Under the pieces are notes generated by a model. It did not search any database and had not been told where the DNA came from. It saw nothing but the letters and a program-made list of their open reading frames with translations. From a virus, in IMG/VR virus record IMGVR_UViG_3300013132_003858, positions 1-31,672 of that record: 31,672 bases of DNA, one strand, 5' to 3'. A program made the position numbers and the translations under genes. The stretch's first letter is position 1. Each line of letters opens with the position of its first letter. Shown here piece after piece: positions 22,427 to 30,605 of the stretch.

Positions 22427-22942
22427 TCAGAAGGAAACAAGTTGTCCAAGAACTTTATATGTTCCGCCAACATTAAGAATGCTGAATGAGACAACATCTT
22501 GACGATTTGCTGTTCCGGATGGGACAACATTTCCTTGCCAATTTAATGTTTGTGCTGCTCCGCCGATTTGAACTGCGGTTGGGATATAAGCTGTAGCTCC
22601 TTGAATGATTACAAGGGTAACGCTTGTGGCATATCCGCTAGCAAGGTTTAGATTTGTTAGATTAACTGTCCAGTTTGCATCGGGGCTTGTGTGATAGAAT
22701 ACATGACCATTTGTGCAATCATGGGCTACAACACCTGTAGCGTCTTCTAGTTCAATAAATGCTTCGGAAACAGCTTCTAGGCTGCTTGAACCATTAACGG
22801 TTACATTTCCATTTAAAGTTATATCATCAATATCTAGCGATACGCTATCAACATTTGCTGAAATGGTAGAATCGATATCGTCGCCAATTTTAACTTGGTT
22901 AAAACCTGTATTTCTATCAAAGATAAATCTTGCTTTTGTCAT
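22427..22942 (-). CDS. Virion/tail-fibre protein with MTKARFIF N-terminal module
   Basis: A 171-residue beta-rich protein beginning MTKARFIFDRNTGFNQVKIG. This N-terminal module is shared with the large fibre gene (TRAKFIFNRQTGFNQIRSGE at 26552 downward), so it probably anchors both to the same virion site. The C-terminal half (GHVFYHTSPDANWTVNLTNL, TLVIIQGATAYIPTAVQIGG) matches a repeat domain common in phage structural proteins. GGAG precedes the ATG. It sits 10 nt upstream of the PA14-like gene. Confidence 0.7.
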   Translation of the reverse strand: MTKARFIFDRNTGFNQVKIGDDIDSTISANVDSVSLDIDDITLNGNVTVNGSSSLEAVSEAFIELEDATGVVAHDCTNGHVFYHTSPDANWTVNLTNLNLASGYATSVTLVIIQGATAYIPTAVQIGGAAQTLNWQGNVVPSGTANRQDVVSFSILNVGGTYKVLGQLVSF

Positions 22943-22965
22943 TTAAAACTCCGTTTTATATTTTT

Positions 22966-22996
22966 GTTTATCAGATTTATTTTATATTTGATAAAC
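22966..22996. repeat. Intergenic inverted repeat
   Basis: GTTTATCA and TGATAAAC, 8-bp perfect arms with a 15-nt AT-rich loop, between two minus-strand genes. No T-run follows on the minus strand, so it is more a potential RNA hairpin than a terminator. Confidence 0.4.
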
Positions 22997-23010
22997 TTCG
23001 TATTGAAAAA

Positions 23011-23832
23011 TCAAACTTTAACTTTTTCAATTTTTAATATAGCTTCTTTTGGAATATCTGAGAAGGTATAGTAAGCTCCTTGGGCACCACCGAATTCAGG
23101 ATCTCTATAAAATTTTGTACCTTTTTTAAGGTTCTCTGCATTGATAGAAATGACACTCATATCCAATGTTTTTGTTAACATAGGATTCCAGGAGCCGCCT
23201 TCTTTGTGCGCTTCGATATTTTGTTCAATTTGCTGGTTTAATAAATTTTTATCTGCAAAAAGATATACTCTAGAACCATAAATTCGTTCTTGTTTTGAAG
23301 AACTTTTTGATTTTAATCCTTTTTTTTCTATTGACGGGATATTGATTGTATCTGTTAGATGATATAAAACATTAGGAATATCTTTTAATCGCTCAGTTTT
23401 TTCTGGCATTATTTGTATTTGTAGAGTTTCTCCTCTGCCTGAAAGATTCCAAGAGAAAACATACCATCCTCTATTACTCATGTATTGTTTAATATAATTT
23501 AGAATATCTTTTATTTCCGTTTCAGATGGGAGTTGATTTTCAAATACATTTCCCAAATGCAAACCAAAATGGAAGCTATCTCCATCTTGGAGTATTTCTG
23601 GATGTTTCGTCCATATTTTTTTTAAAGTAAATGGCAATATTTCTTCCCCCGCTCTGAGTGTTATATGATTTATATCAGGAAATTTATTTCTAAGATCTTT
23701 TGGTAATCTTTCTATAGAATTCCTAATTTCATCAGAAGAAATTGTATTTTGTCTACTTTCTAAAAGTTTGATAACTACATCGTGTGTAATAGATTCTAAT
23801 AAATTACTAAACTTTATATTATTTTTATTCAT
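23011..23832 (-). CDS. ADP-ribosyltransferase/RNA 2'-phosphotransferase-fold-like protein
   Basis: A 273-residue protein. The N-terminal half is helical. The C-terminal ~115 residues read LYHLTDTINIPSIEKKGLKS (156-175), YGSRVYLFADKN (185-196), SVISINAENLKKGTKFYRD (226-244) and GAYYTFSDIPKEAI (252-265). The YHxT...I..I...GL opening and R-x-Y strand are the layout of ART-like domains (KptA/DarT-type). The catalytic Glu cannot be assigned with confidence. It lies in a tail-fibre operon and overlaps the lectin-like gene by 4 nt (ATGA). It could be an injected effector or virion protein, but this is inference. Many phages carry this domain unnamed. Confidence 0.55.
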   Translation of the reverse strand: MNKNNIKFSNLLESITHDVVIKLLESRQNTISSDEIRNSIERLPKDLRNKFPDINHITLRAGEEILPFTLKKIWTKHPEILQDGDSFHFGLHLGNVFENQLPSETEIKDILNYIKQYMSNRGWYVFSWNLSGRGETLQIQIMPEKTERLKDIPNVLYHLTDTINIPSIEKKGLKSKSSSKQERIYGSRVYLFADKNLLNQQIEQNIEAHKEGGSWNPMLTKTLDMSVISINAENLKKGTKFYRDPEFGGAQGAYYTFSDIPKEAILKIEKVKV

Positions 23833-24623
23833 AGACCAAATCTAGTTTTTGTAGAATTGTAATTTTGCAATATTTGAGTATCTGTTAGAGCTGCATTATA
23901 AACTTGAAAGCTACCAAACTTCATATTTGCATATGAAGCAACTCCCATGTTAGTTGCAGTTGAAGAACCTATAGAGAAATAGAAATTTTGACCAGAATTA
24001 TATGGTGCCAATCTGTTTAATGCAACTGAGCCAACTGAAATTCCATTTACATATCCGGTTAATGTGGTGCCATCATATGTCCACCCGGCATAATACCAGT
24101 TATTAAATGTTTGAGATGAGGTGACACGGGAAATAAGACTGCCATGCCAAGCGGAAAACCGAAATTGTGCAGCACCAGCAACATTAACAACGTCGATATC
24201 GCTATTAAACCACCCAGCATCACTTAAACCAGCATTATCACGTTCTACAATTATATTTCCTTGTGAGATTGGATATATCCAGGTGAATATTGATTGAGCT
24301 TCGGATTTAGTTGGAGAAGTTCCTGGGAAAAGTGAGTTTAATGAGGTGTTTGTATAGATTCCTTGATTAACACCATTAAATGTTAATATACCTCCACTAT
24401 CAGAAGTGTAAGTTGGTGAGTTAACAAGAGTTCCATTACTATTTCCTTGTAAATCTATTATATTTGTGCCACTTCCTCCATAGGAGGCTGAAATGGATAT
24501 GTCATAAGATAATATTAAACTAGATATTGTTGGTTCAAACACTTCTGGTGGGCACATGTCAAAATTGAATCCATCTGTACCAACAAATTTATAATATTTT
24601 CCATTTTTAGATACATGAAACAT
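23829..24623 (-). CDS. LamG/concanavalin A-like lectin tail protein
   Basis: A 264-residue protein. After MFHVSKNGKYYKFVGTDGFN and an N-terminal stretch, the body has FTWIYPISQGNIIVERDN, WYYAGWTYDGTTLTGYVNG, FYFSIGSSTATNMGVASYAN and FGSFQVYNAALTDTQILQNY, the LamG (concanavalin A-like) sandwich pattern. It ends STKTRFGL. Such domains in phages bind host-surface glycans. It overlaps the downstream ART-like gene. No Shine-Dalgarno sequence is obvious before the ATG. Confidence 0.75.
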   Translation of the reverse strand: MFHVSKNGKYYKFVGTDGFNFDMCPPEVFEPTISSLILSYDISISASYGGSGTNIIDLQGNSNGTLVNSPTYTSDSGGILTFNGVNQGIYTNTSLNSLFPGTSPTKSEAQSIFTWIYPISQGNIIVERDNAGLSDAGWFNSDIDVVNVAGAAQFRFSAWHGSLISRVTSSQTFNNWYYAGWTYDGTTLTGYVNGISVGSVALNRLAPYNSGQNFYFSIGSSTATNMGVASYANMKFGSFQVYNAALTDTQILQNYNSTKTRFGL

Positions 24624-24691
24624 ACTATTTTAAATATAGCTTATATTATAATACGGCTTAAAATATATCTTAATATTCAAATCAGCTTAAG

Positions 24692-24781
24692 TTATGGAAC
24701 AATTGGAGGAGGATTTTCTCTAGGTGGGGATGGGGGAGAAGGTTCTAGTGGAATAGGTGTTGGTAATCTTTTTTGTGACAT
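24692..24781 (-). CDS. Proline-rich microprotein (29 aa)
   Basis: The ATG at 24781 opens MSQKRLPTPIPLEPSPPSPP then RENPPPIVP and stop. A good ribosome binding site (AAGGAAT) lies about 8 nt upstream, just after the fibre gene stop. Proline-rich repeats suggest an extended linker or binding peptide. It is short, so it could be an unused ORF. Confidence 0.4.
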   Translation of the reverse strand: MSQKRLPTPIPLEPSPPSPPRENPPPIVP

Positions 24782-24794
24782 AATGTATTCCTTT

Positions 24795-26555
24795 TCAAAC
24801 TATAGTTCCAGCAGCATTAATCCAATTTGTTCCATTGAACCATATTGGAATTCCTAATGTAGTATCAAAAAATCTTTGTCCAGTTACAGGTCCAGAAGGA
24901 CGAGATCCCGTAGAACCAGTTGGAAATAAATCTGCATACTTTGCTGTTGCTGCATCGCTTCCAGTAACCGGAGTTCCAAGATTTCTAATTAGAGAACCAG
25001 AAGCATCAATCTGTCTTGCATTTAATATTATAGCGCCTCTAGAACCGGTTCCAGACGTAGCAGCAGTTTCAAGTATTATATTGCCACCATTCACATTTGC
25101 ATTTAATCCATATCCGTCTGGCAATAACCATATGTCTCTTCCGGTATTACTAGTTCCAAATGTAGATGGCATTGTTATAATATACATTTCTGTACCGGTA
25201 CTTCCGTATACATTTGCAAAATTAAAAAGCCATTGTTTTCCAAAATCACCATTATAACGAATATTTGTTACATCTGGTACTAAATTTGCATTAATTGCTG
25301 TTGGATTTGTTAGATTACTTAATGTACGGGTAACAGCAGTTCTTATAGGAACAAATGTTCCACCATTAAGTGTTGTTGGATCGGCGGTAGCCAATGAACT
25401 TTCTGTTGCATCCACATAGCTGGAAGGACCGTCAATAGTTAAGGTACCTGCCCAGAAAGAATAGAAGAAACATGCACACCGACGATTAAAATCACTTACC
25501 GTTGTAGTTACCGTTGTCGTAGATGCGCCGCCGCCATTAGCATTTAAAATTGTTGGTAAAGAAGGATGCTGATTTAAGTTAACAGCACCATAATGAATAT
25601 TTCCTTGATGGGTTCCTGCATTAATTCCGGAATTTGTCCAACTTCCAAAGAATAAACAGTTTGATGTTGCCATCTGTGCGATTGCATTGTTATGTCCAGT
25701 AAAACTAACATTGCTATTAAAGCTACAATTTTGAAAAAACAATTTTCCGGCAGATGATGTTACTGTTGCCCAATTGAAATCACAAGCACCGCTAAGTGTG
25801 CAATTGCTAAATCCAGAACGATTATCTATAGCAGCGGAGCCACTAAAATCGGGATTTAAAGCAAAAGAGGTTGGAGTTATTCTAACCGTATTTCTGTCCA
25901 ATCCATTGATAAAAACGTTAGCTTTTAATTCAAATACACCGGTTTCTGTATATACACCTGGATTAACATTTATAATATATCTTTTAGATGGAGAAGCATC
26001 GTTAATTGATGCCATGGCACCAGATATCGTAAGGAATGGTTTGTTTAAAGTTCCATCTGCTATACTATTATTTCCATTTTTAGCTACAAATATAGCTTGT
26101 TGCCAAGAAAACTCAGCATTAGTTGCATATGAGGCACTTAATGCCGAAGATGCAAAAGATGCACTTGCAGCATTAGTTGCATAACTTGCAGTTCCAACTA
26201 AATCACCTAGGAAAGAGCCGGTAACAAATACATCTCCACCAACAAATCTAATCTTTGATGCGCCGCCAAAAGTTGTGGCGTTTACTTTATATTGTATATC
26301 ACCATTAGCTCCACCAGGTGAGCCACCACCTCCACCGCCAGATCCACTTCCAGCAGCAAGATAATCTACCGCCTGAACAAGATTAGTAGGAACTGTTGAC
26401 CATTGAGAAGGATCTTCTGGATAGTATTCAATTATTGAACCAGATGTTAATCTTATTGCATCGACATCAAATTCTACAACAGATTCATCTTGTTCTCCAC
26501 TTCTAATTTGATTGAAACCAGTTTGTCTATTGAATATAAATTTTGCTCTTGTTAT
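24795..26555 (-). CDS. Large tail fibre protein, probable ATA start
   Basis: The open frame covers 26555-24795 (586 residues). The only ATG is internal (26015, MASINDASPS). The residues upstream, TRAKFIFNRQTGFNQIRSGE, match the MTKARFIF module of the gene at 22942, so I place the start at the codon before them, which is ATA (26555-26553), with AGG 8 nt upstream. The sequence continues with a Gly-rich linker (SGSGGGGGG), an Ala/Ser region (ASYATNAASASFASS), a beta-helix-like stretch (VNPGVYTETGVFELKANVFI, NTVRI) and ends RPSGPVTGQRFFDTTLGIPI, WFNGTNWINAAGTIV, a typical phage fibre C-terminus. Confidence 0.72.
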   Translation of the reverse strand: MTRAKFIFNRQTGFNQIRSGEQDESVVEFDVDAIRLTSGSIIEYYPEDPSQWSTVPTNLVQAVDYLAAGSGSGGGGGGSPGGANGDIQYKVNATTFGGASKIRFVGGDVFVTGSFLGDLVGTASYATNAASASFASSALSASYATNAEFSWQQAIFVAKNGNNSIADGTLNKPFLTISGAMASINDASPSKRYIINVNPGVYTETGVFELKANVFINGLDRNTVRITPTSFALNPDFSGSAAIDNRSGFSNCTLSGACDFNWATVTSSAGKLFFQNCSFNSNVSFTGHNNAIAQMATSNCLFFGSWTNSGINAGTHQGNIHYGAVNLNQHPSLPTILNANGGGASTTTVTTTVSDFNRRCACFFYSFWAGTLTIDGPSSYVDATESSLATADPTTLNGGTFVPIRTAVTRTLSNLTNPTAINANLVPDVTNIRYNGDFGKQWLFNFANVYGSTGTEMYIITMPSTFGTSNTGRDIWLLPDGYGLNANVNGGNIILETAATSGTGSRGAIILNARQIDASGSLIRNLGTPVTGSDAATAKYADLFPTGSTGSRPSGPVTGQRFFDTTLGIPIWFNGTNWINAAGTIV

Positions 26556-26635
26556 ATAGAAACCTAAAATAATTTATTATAAGTAGTCATGATTTATTTT
26601 AATAATATTTCAATAAATTTTTTAAATTTATTTAA

Positions 26636-26664
26636 TTTACAAATATAAATCTAACTTGCATAAT
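26636..26664 (+). promoter_or_regulatory. Promoter of the isocitrate lyase gene
   Basis: TTTACA (26636-26641), 17-nt spacer, CATAAT (26659-26664). The ATG at 26673 follows 8 nt later with no Shine-Dalgarno sequence, so the message would have almost no leader. It lies in the divergent gap between the fibre and aceA genes. Confidence 0.6.
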
Positions 26665-26672
26665 GGTTTCAT

Positions 26673-27938
26673 ATGACTTACGATAAAGAAACCATTGAGA
26701 AAGATTGGAAAGAGAACCCACGTTGGAATGGCATTGTCCGTCCATATACCGCCGAAGATGTTTTAAAGCTTCGTGGTAAGGTTGTAATAGAACACTCCCT
26801 TGCCCGTCTTGGAGCAAATAAACTTTGGAGGCGTCTTAACAATCAATCATATGTCGCCGCCCTTGGCGCTCTAACCGGTAATCAAGCTATTCAAGAAGTG
26901 GCTGCTGGATTAGAAGCAATCTATTTGAGCGGGTGGCAAGTAGCAGCAGATGCAAATCTTGCAGGACATATGTATCCAGATCAATCTCTTTATCCTATTG
27001 ATAGCGTTCCAGCCGTTGTTAAAAAAATCAACAATGCTCTCTTGCGTTGCGAACAGATTGATAGTGTAAATGGGGATAATAGTAAAGATTGGATGCAGCC
27101 AATAGTAGCCGATGCAGAAGCCGGCTTTGGTGGTAATCTAAATGCTTATGAGTTAATGAAGATGATGATTGAAGCGGGTGCTGCTGGTGTTCATTTTGAA
27201 GATCAACTATCCAGCGCAAAGAAGTGTGGTCATTTAGGCGGCAAGGTTCTTGTTCCAACAAGTGAGGCTATCGCTAAACTTATTGCAGCTAGATTAGCCG
27301 CTGACGTAATGAACGTTCCTACTCTTGTAGTTGCCAGAACAGATGCCGAGGCTGCAAATCTTATAACAAGCGATATAGATTTAAGAGATCGTCCATTTGT
27401 CACCGGAGAAAGAACCGGAGAAGGCTTCTATCGTATCCGTAATGGATTGGAGAGCTGTATAGCCCGTGGATTGGCTTATGCTCATTATGCTGACCTTCTA
27501 TGGATGGAGACAAGCAAACCCGATTTAGAGGTTGCTAGAGCCTTTGCAGAGGGTATCCACAAGGTATATCCAGGCAAGCTACTTGCTTATAACTGTTCAC
27601 CAAGTTTCAATTGGTCAAAGTATTTGGATCGTGGACAGATGCAAACGTTTAGAGAAGAGTTGGCTGCTATGGGATATCGTTTCCAGTTTATAACTCTTGC
27701 CGGCTTTCATTCTCTTAATACGTCTATGTTTGAGTTAAGCAAGGCTTATAAGAAAAATGGTATGTTAGGTTTCTCTGAGTTGCAGCAGAGAGAGTTTGCA
27801 ATGCAGGATGAGGGTTTTCGAGCAGTTAAGCATCAAAGCTTTGTAGGAACCGGATATTTTGATTATGTTCAAAATACGGTTCAAAATGGTGCTTCAACAG
27901 TTGCGTTGAAAGATAGTACAGAAGCGGAGCAATTTTGA
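26673..27938 (+). CDS. aceA: Isocitrate lyase
   Basis: A 421-residue protein, close to the usual bacterial length. Motifs: catalytic KKCGH (183-187, Cys185), ADAEAGFGG (147-155, Mg-binding Asp), [40 protein letters not shown] and [12 protein letters not shown]. All core residues are present, so it should be active. It splits isocitrate to succinate and glyoxylate, the first step of the glyoxylate shunt. No malate synthase is in the window. Composition is richer in G+C than most neighbours and host-like (CGC, GGC, CTT codons), pointing to recent transfer. The gene is followed 1 nt later by thymidine kinase, a probable operon. Confidence 0.93.
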   Translation: MTYDKETIEKDWKENPRWNGIVRPYTAEDVLKLRGKVVIEHSLARLGANKLWRRLNNQSYVAALGALTGNQAIQEVAAGLEAIYLSGWQVAADANLAGHMYPDQSLYPIDSVPAVVKKINNALLRCEQIDSVNGDNSKDWMQPIVADAEAGFGGNLNAYELMKMMIEAGAAGVHFEDQLSSAKKCGHLGGKVLVPTSEAIAKLIAARLAADVMNVPTLVVARTDAEAANLITSDIDLRDRPFVTGERTGEGFYRIRNGLESCIARGLAYAHYADLLWMETSKPDLEVARAFAEGIHKVYPGKLLAYNCSPSFNWSKYLDRGQMQTFREELAAMGYRFQFITLAGFHSLNTSMFELSKAYKKNGMLGFSELQQREFAMQDEGFRAVKHQSFVGTGYFDYVQNTVQNGASTVALKDSTEAEQF

Positions 27939-27939
27939 T

Positions 27940-28506
27940 ATGGAATATGGAAAATTAACTATAATAACTGGTCCCATGTTTAGTGGCAAAACTTCTCACC
28001 TAATTGGCGAAATAGGTAATGCCTTATCTATTGGTTTAAAACCATTGATTATTAAACCAGCAATTGATAATCGTTATTCTGTAGAAGACATCATTACTCA
28101 CGATGAAGTTTCATTAAAAAATATGACTGGTTTGCCTGTAATGAAATTGCATCCAGATGATTTTCCATCTTTAAATCAACTAAACGGAGTTGATGTTTTA
28201 TTTATAGATGAAGTTCAATTTTTTAATAAAATCGGTAACGTAGTAGATGCTTATCTTAATTTAGGAATTGATGTTGTTGCTGTTGGCTTGGATATGGATA
28301 GTGATGGTAAAGCTTTTGGTTCTATGCCTTTATTGTTAATAAAAGCTGATAATGTAATAAAATTAAAAGCAAAATGTTCTGTTTGTGGCAAAGAAGCAAC
28401 AAGAACATATAGAAAAAAGACAACAGATTCAAAAGAGCAAATTTTAATTGGAGGCGGAGATATTTATGAAGCCAGATGCTATAAGCATTGGAGAGATGGA
28501 GTTTAA
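27940..28506 (+). CDS. tdk: Thymidine kinase (type II)
   Basis: A 188-residue enzyme. P-loop GPMFSGKTSH (11-20), FIDEVQFF (88-95, DExQFF), LDMDSDGKAFG (lasso-side segment), and the zinc site CSVCG (146-150) with C180-YKH183. This is the standard type II TK fold; it phosphorylates thymidine for phage DNA synthesis. It is paired in function with the deaminase at 13645. The start follows the isocitrate lyase stop by 1 nt, so the two are co-transcribed and probably coupled. Confidence 0.92.
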   Translation: MEYGKLTIITGPMFSGKTSHLIGEIGNALSIGLKPLIIKPAIDNRYSVEDIITHDEVSLKNMTGLPVMKLHPDDFPSLNQLNGVDVLFIDEVQFFNKIGNVVDAYLNLGIDVVAVGLDMDSDGKAFGSMPLLLIKADNVIKLKAKCSVCGKEATRTYRKKTTDSKEQILIGGGDIYEARCYKHWRDGV

Positions 28507-28509
28507 TAA

Positions 28510-28608
28510 ATGTCAGCAATAGGATATTTCCAAAAAATTTGGATGGAAGCTTTAGCAAAGGCTAAACAAGAAAACAAAGAAAATGAATTGAAAAAAGAAA
28601 AAAAATGA
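28510..28608 (+). CDS. Microprotein (32 aa), coupled to the phosphomannomutase gene
   Basis: MSAIGYFQKIWMEALAKAKQ followed by a Lys/Glu/Asn-rich tail (ENKENELKKEKK). It starts 3 nt after the thymidine kinase stop. Its stop overlaps the next ATG as ATGA, so translation coupling supports it. It is amphipathic and highly charged. Function unknown. Confidence 0.5.
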   Translation: MSAIGYFQKIWMEALAKAKQENKENELKKEKK

Positions 28609-29363
28609 AAAAAATAGTTCTTTTTGACATGGATGGAACATTAACTCCTGCTCGCAAACAGATGGAATCTAATGTTTTAGAAAGTTTAAAAACCCTTTAT
28701 TCAAAAGGTTATGAGATAGGAATTGTCTCTGGTTCTGATTTTGATTATATCAAGGAACAATGTAAAATACTATTTGATTCTGATCTTAAAAAGAAGATTC
28801 ATTGGCTTCCGTGCAATGGAACAAAATACTATTCTTTAGAAGAAGGAGATAGTGCAAAATTTGAAATTAATATGATTCAAGAACTAGGACAGGAACATTA
28901 CAATAAATTAATAAAATTCTGCATACAATCTCAGCTACATATACTAAATCAATATCCAGAGCTACCATTAACTGGTAATTTTTTTCAATATCGTGGTTCT
29001 ATGTTAAATTGGTGTCCGATTGGTAGATCAGCAAATCTTCATCAAAGAGAAATATGGGAACGGTTAGATAAAGACAATTCAATACGTCTTCCTCTATTAT
29101 GCATTGCTCGTGATGAATTTATTAAATTAGGTTTAGAAAATCTTGTTATAAATCTTGGCGGCGAAACAAGTTTTGATATTTATCCAAAAGGCTGGGATAA
29201 AACTTATTCCCTAAGATATTTTCAACAATATCAAGTCTTCTTTATAGGAGATAGATGTCAAATAAATGGTAACGATCATACAATATATGAAGCTTGTCGT
29301 CCTAATTCTTGGCAAACAAAAAATCCTGAACAAACCATTTCTATTATAGAAAATTTTTATTGA
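28605..29363 (+). CDS. Phosphomannomutase, eukaryote-type (HAD fold)
   Basis: A 252-residue protein. FDMDGTLTPAR (residues 7-17) carries the HAD nucleophile Asp and acid-base Asp. GNFFQYRGSMLNWCPIGRSA matches the PMM2 signature around its R-x-GM-LN-x-SPIGR motif; SFDIYPKGWDKTYSLRYF and FIGDRCQINGNDHTIYEA complete the family. The eukaryotic-type enzyme converts mannose-6-P to mannose-1-P, unlike the bacterial alpha-D-phosphohexomutase type. It would take the product of the cupin at 17899. No mannose-1-P guanylyltransferase is visible here. It is coupled to a small upstream ORF. Confidence 0.88.
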   Translation: MKKIVLFDMDGTLTPARKQMESNVLESLKTLYSKGYEIGIVSGSDFDYIKEQCKILFDSDLKKKIHWLPCNGTKYYSLEEGDSAKFEINMIQELGQEHYNKLIKFCIQSQLHILNQYPELPLTGNFFQYRGSMLNWCPIGRSANLHQREIWERLDKDNSIRLPLLCIARDEFIKLGLENLVINLGGETSFDIYPKGWDKTYSLRYFQQYQVFFIGDRCQINGNDHTIYEACRPNSWQTKNPEQTISIIENFY

Positions 29364-29388
29364 TTGAAGATTATTTTTATATTTGTTT

Positions 29389-29420
29389 ATATTCTATTAT
29401 TTTGATGATATTCTATTATT
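29389..29420 (+). repeat. 13-bp direct repeat before the membrane protein gene
   Basis: ATATTCTATTATT occurs at 29389-29401 and 29408-29420, separated by 6 nt. A related ATATTCTATT lies just before purA (16838) and ATATTCTTTAT before the deaminase (13634). It may be a promoter or regulator site. Confidence 0.5.
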
Positions 29421-29444
29421 ATCAAAGAAAGGAACATAAAACAA

Positions 29445-29789
29445 ATGAGTTATCTACTAATGATCTTGCTGGCAATTTTCCTTTATTTCTTCTCTAAAGG
29501 AATTGTATTTTATCATTCTTTCTTCGCTATTTCAAGGCGAGCATATTATATTGCTAATATCGATCCTATAAGGAATAGATTCTTTTCAAGAATGATTGAG
29601 TATTGCATCATTCTTATTTCTTCTCCGTTAGTTGGATTTTCTACTTTGCATTTAGAGAACGCAAATGAAATGATGTTGGCAGCCTTTAGGAATACTGCTG
29701 ACAAGTTTTCTAGTAGAGAAAATGCAAAAAATTTTCTTAGAGCAGCAGAAGAAATTTGGGAAGAGGAAATGAAAAAGGAAAAGTCATGA
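29445..29789 (+). CDS. Small membrane protein (114 aa)
   Basis: One strong N-terminal membrane segment (MSYLLMILLAIFLYFFSKGI) and a second hydrophobic segment (MIEYCIILISSPLVGFSTL), then a charged C-terminal helix (NAKNFLRAAEEIWEEEMKKE). AAAGGAA lies ~14 nt before the ATG. No family was recognised; it could sit in the host inner membrane. A terminator-like hairpin follows. Confidence 0.7.
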   Translation: MSYLLMILLAIFLYFFSKGIVFYHSFFAISRRAYYIANIDPIRNRFFSRMIEYCIILISSPLVGFSTLHLENANEMMLAAFRNTADKFSSRENAKNFLRAAEEIWEEEMKKEKS

Positions 29790-29793
29790 TTAG

Positions 29794-29832
29794 AAGACCC
29801 ATAATTAATGTTATGGGTCTTAAATGTTTTTT
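29794..29832 (+). terminator. Rho-independent terminator
   Basis: AAGACCCATAA and TTATGGGTCTT form an 11-bp perfect stem around TTAATG, followed by AAATGTTTTTT. It ends the aceA-tdk-PMM transcript block. Confidence 0.8.
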
Positions 29833-29961
29833 AAACAAATAAAAAACTTTTATCGTTCTATACGAGATATTTTAAATCATTGGTTTATTTTTTTTGAAAT
29901 TGTTATTTATGGTTTAATTTTAGCATTTTTAACATTTCTTTATATTTTTTTTAAAAATTAA
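29824..29961 (+). CDS. Possible small membrane protein (45 aa)
   Basis: MFFKQIKNFYRSIRDILNHW then FIFFEIVIYGLILAFLTFLY and IFFKN: a basic N-terminus and one membrane helix. The ATG sits in the terminator's T-run, and no Shine-Dalgarno sequence is visible, so the call is uncertain. Confidence 0.35.
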   Translation: MFFKQIKNFYRSIRDILNHWFIFFEIVIYGLILAFLTFLYIFFKN

Positions 29962-30008
29962 AATATATTATTCTAAAAAATACAAAAATTTGTTTTATAT
30001 TTAGATGT

Positions 30009-30605
30009 ATGTATTTTTATTCTGAATTTATAACTCATGATAAATTCTTAAATAAAGATTGGTATATTACAAATAATAAACTCTGGTATTATCATACTCC
30101 AAAAAAAAATTTTTCTAAGCCGAAAAAAAAAGTTTTATTAAAAACTGTTGATCCTTTCTTGAAAAAGATATTTTTATTATTCCAAAATTTGAATATAAAA
30201 ACATATCCAAGTTGTCAAGGACATTTTTATAAAAAACAAAAAATAAAAAAAATTTGGAATCATTTAATAAATGATGAACAAAAAATAAAAACTGGAATTA
30301 TTTTTTCTAATGTCGAAAACGGAAAAAAATATTTTTATATAAATAAAAACTATGTCTTACCATGGCAAGATTATAAAAGTTTTTTTATAGATATTAAAAA
30401 AAATGCTAAAAATGGTTATTTTGCATTTGAATCTAATCATTTAATTGATTTTAAAAATTTAAAAAAACTAAATAATAATAAAATTAATGTTAAATTAAAA
30501 GATAAAAATATTATAGAAATATGGGTTTTTGGCTCTTCATATAAAGAGCAAAAAATTATATGGCATTATATATTTAAATTCTTAAAGAAAGAAATAATGA
30601 TATGA
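30009..30605 (+). CDS. Hypothetical phage protein with PSCQGHF motif
   Basis: A 198-residue very basic (Lys/Asn/Phe-rich) protein. The one conserved-looking motif is IKTYPSCQGHFYKK (residues ~63-76), reminiscent of short Cys/His motifs in phage hypotheticals. The rest is alternating strands and helices (KYFYINKNYVLPWQDYKSFF). No enzyme motif is seen. Extreme A+T content contrasts with aceA. Its end overlaps the next gene by 4 nt. Confidence 0.6.
   Translation: MYFYSEFITHDKFLNKDWYITNNKLWYYHTPKKNFSKPKKKVLLKTVDPFLKKIFLLFQNLNIKTYPSCQGHFYKKQKIKKIWNHLINDEQKIKTGIIFSNVENGKKYFYINKNYVLPWQDYKSFFIDIKKNAKNGYFAFESNHLIDFKNLKKLNNNKINVKLKDKNIIEIWVFGSSYKEQKIIWHYIFKFLKKEIMI

Noticed and set aside
27028-27261. 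Minus-strand ORF inside isocitrate lyase
   Set aside because: The plus strand is an unmistakable aceA; the antisense frame is Leu/His-rich with no motif.
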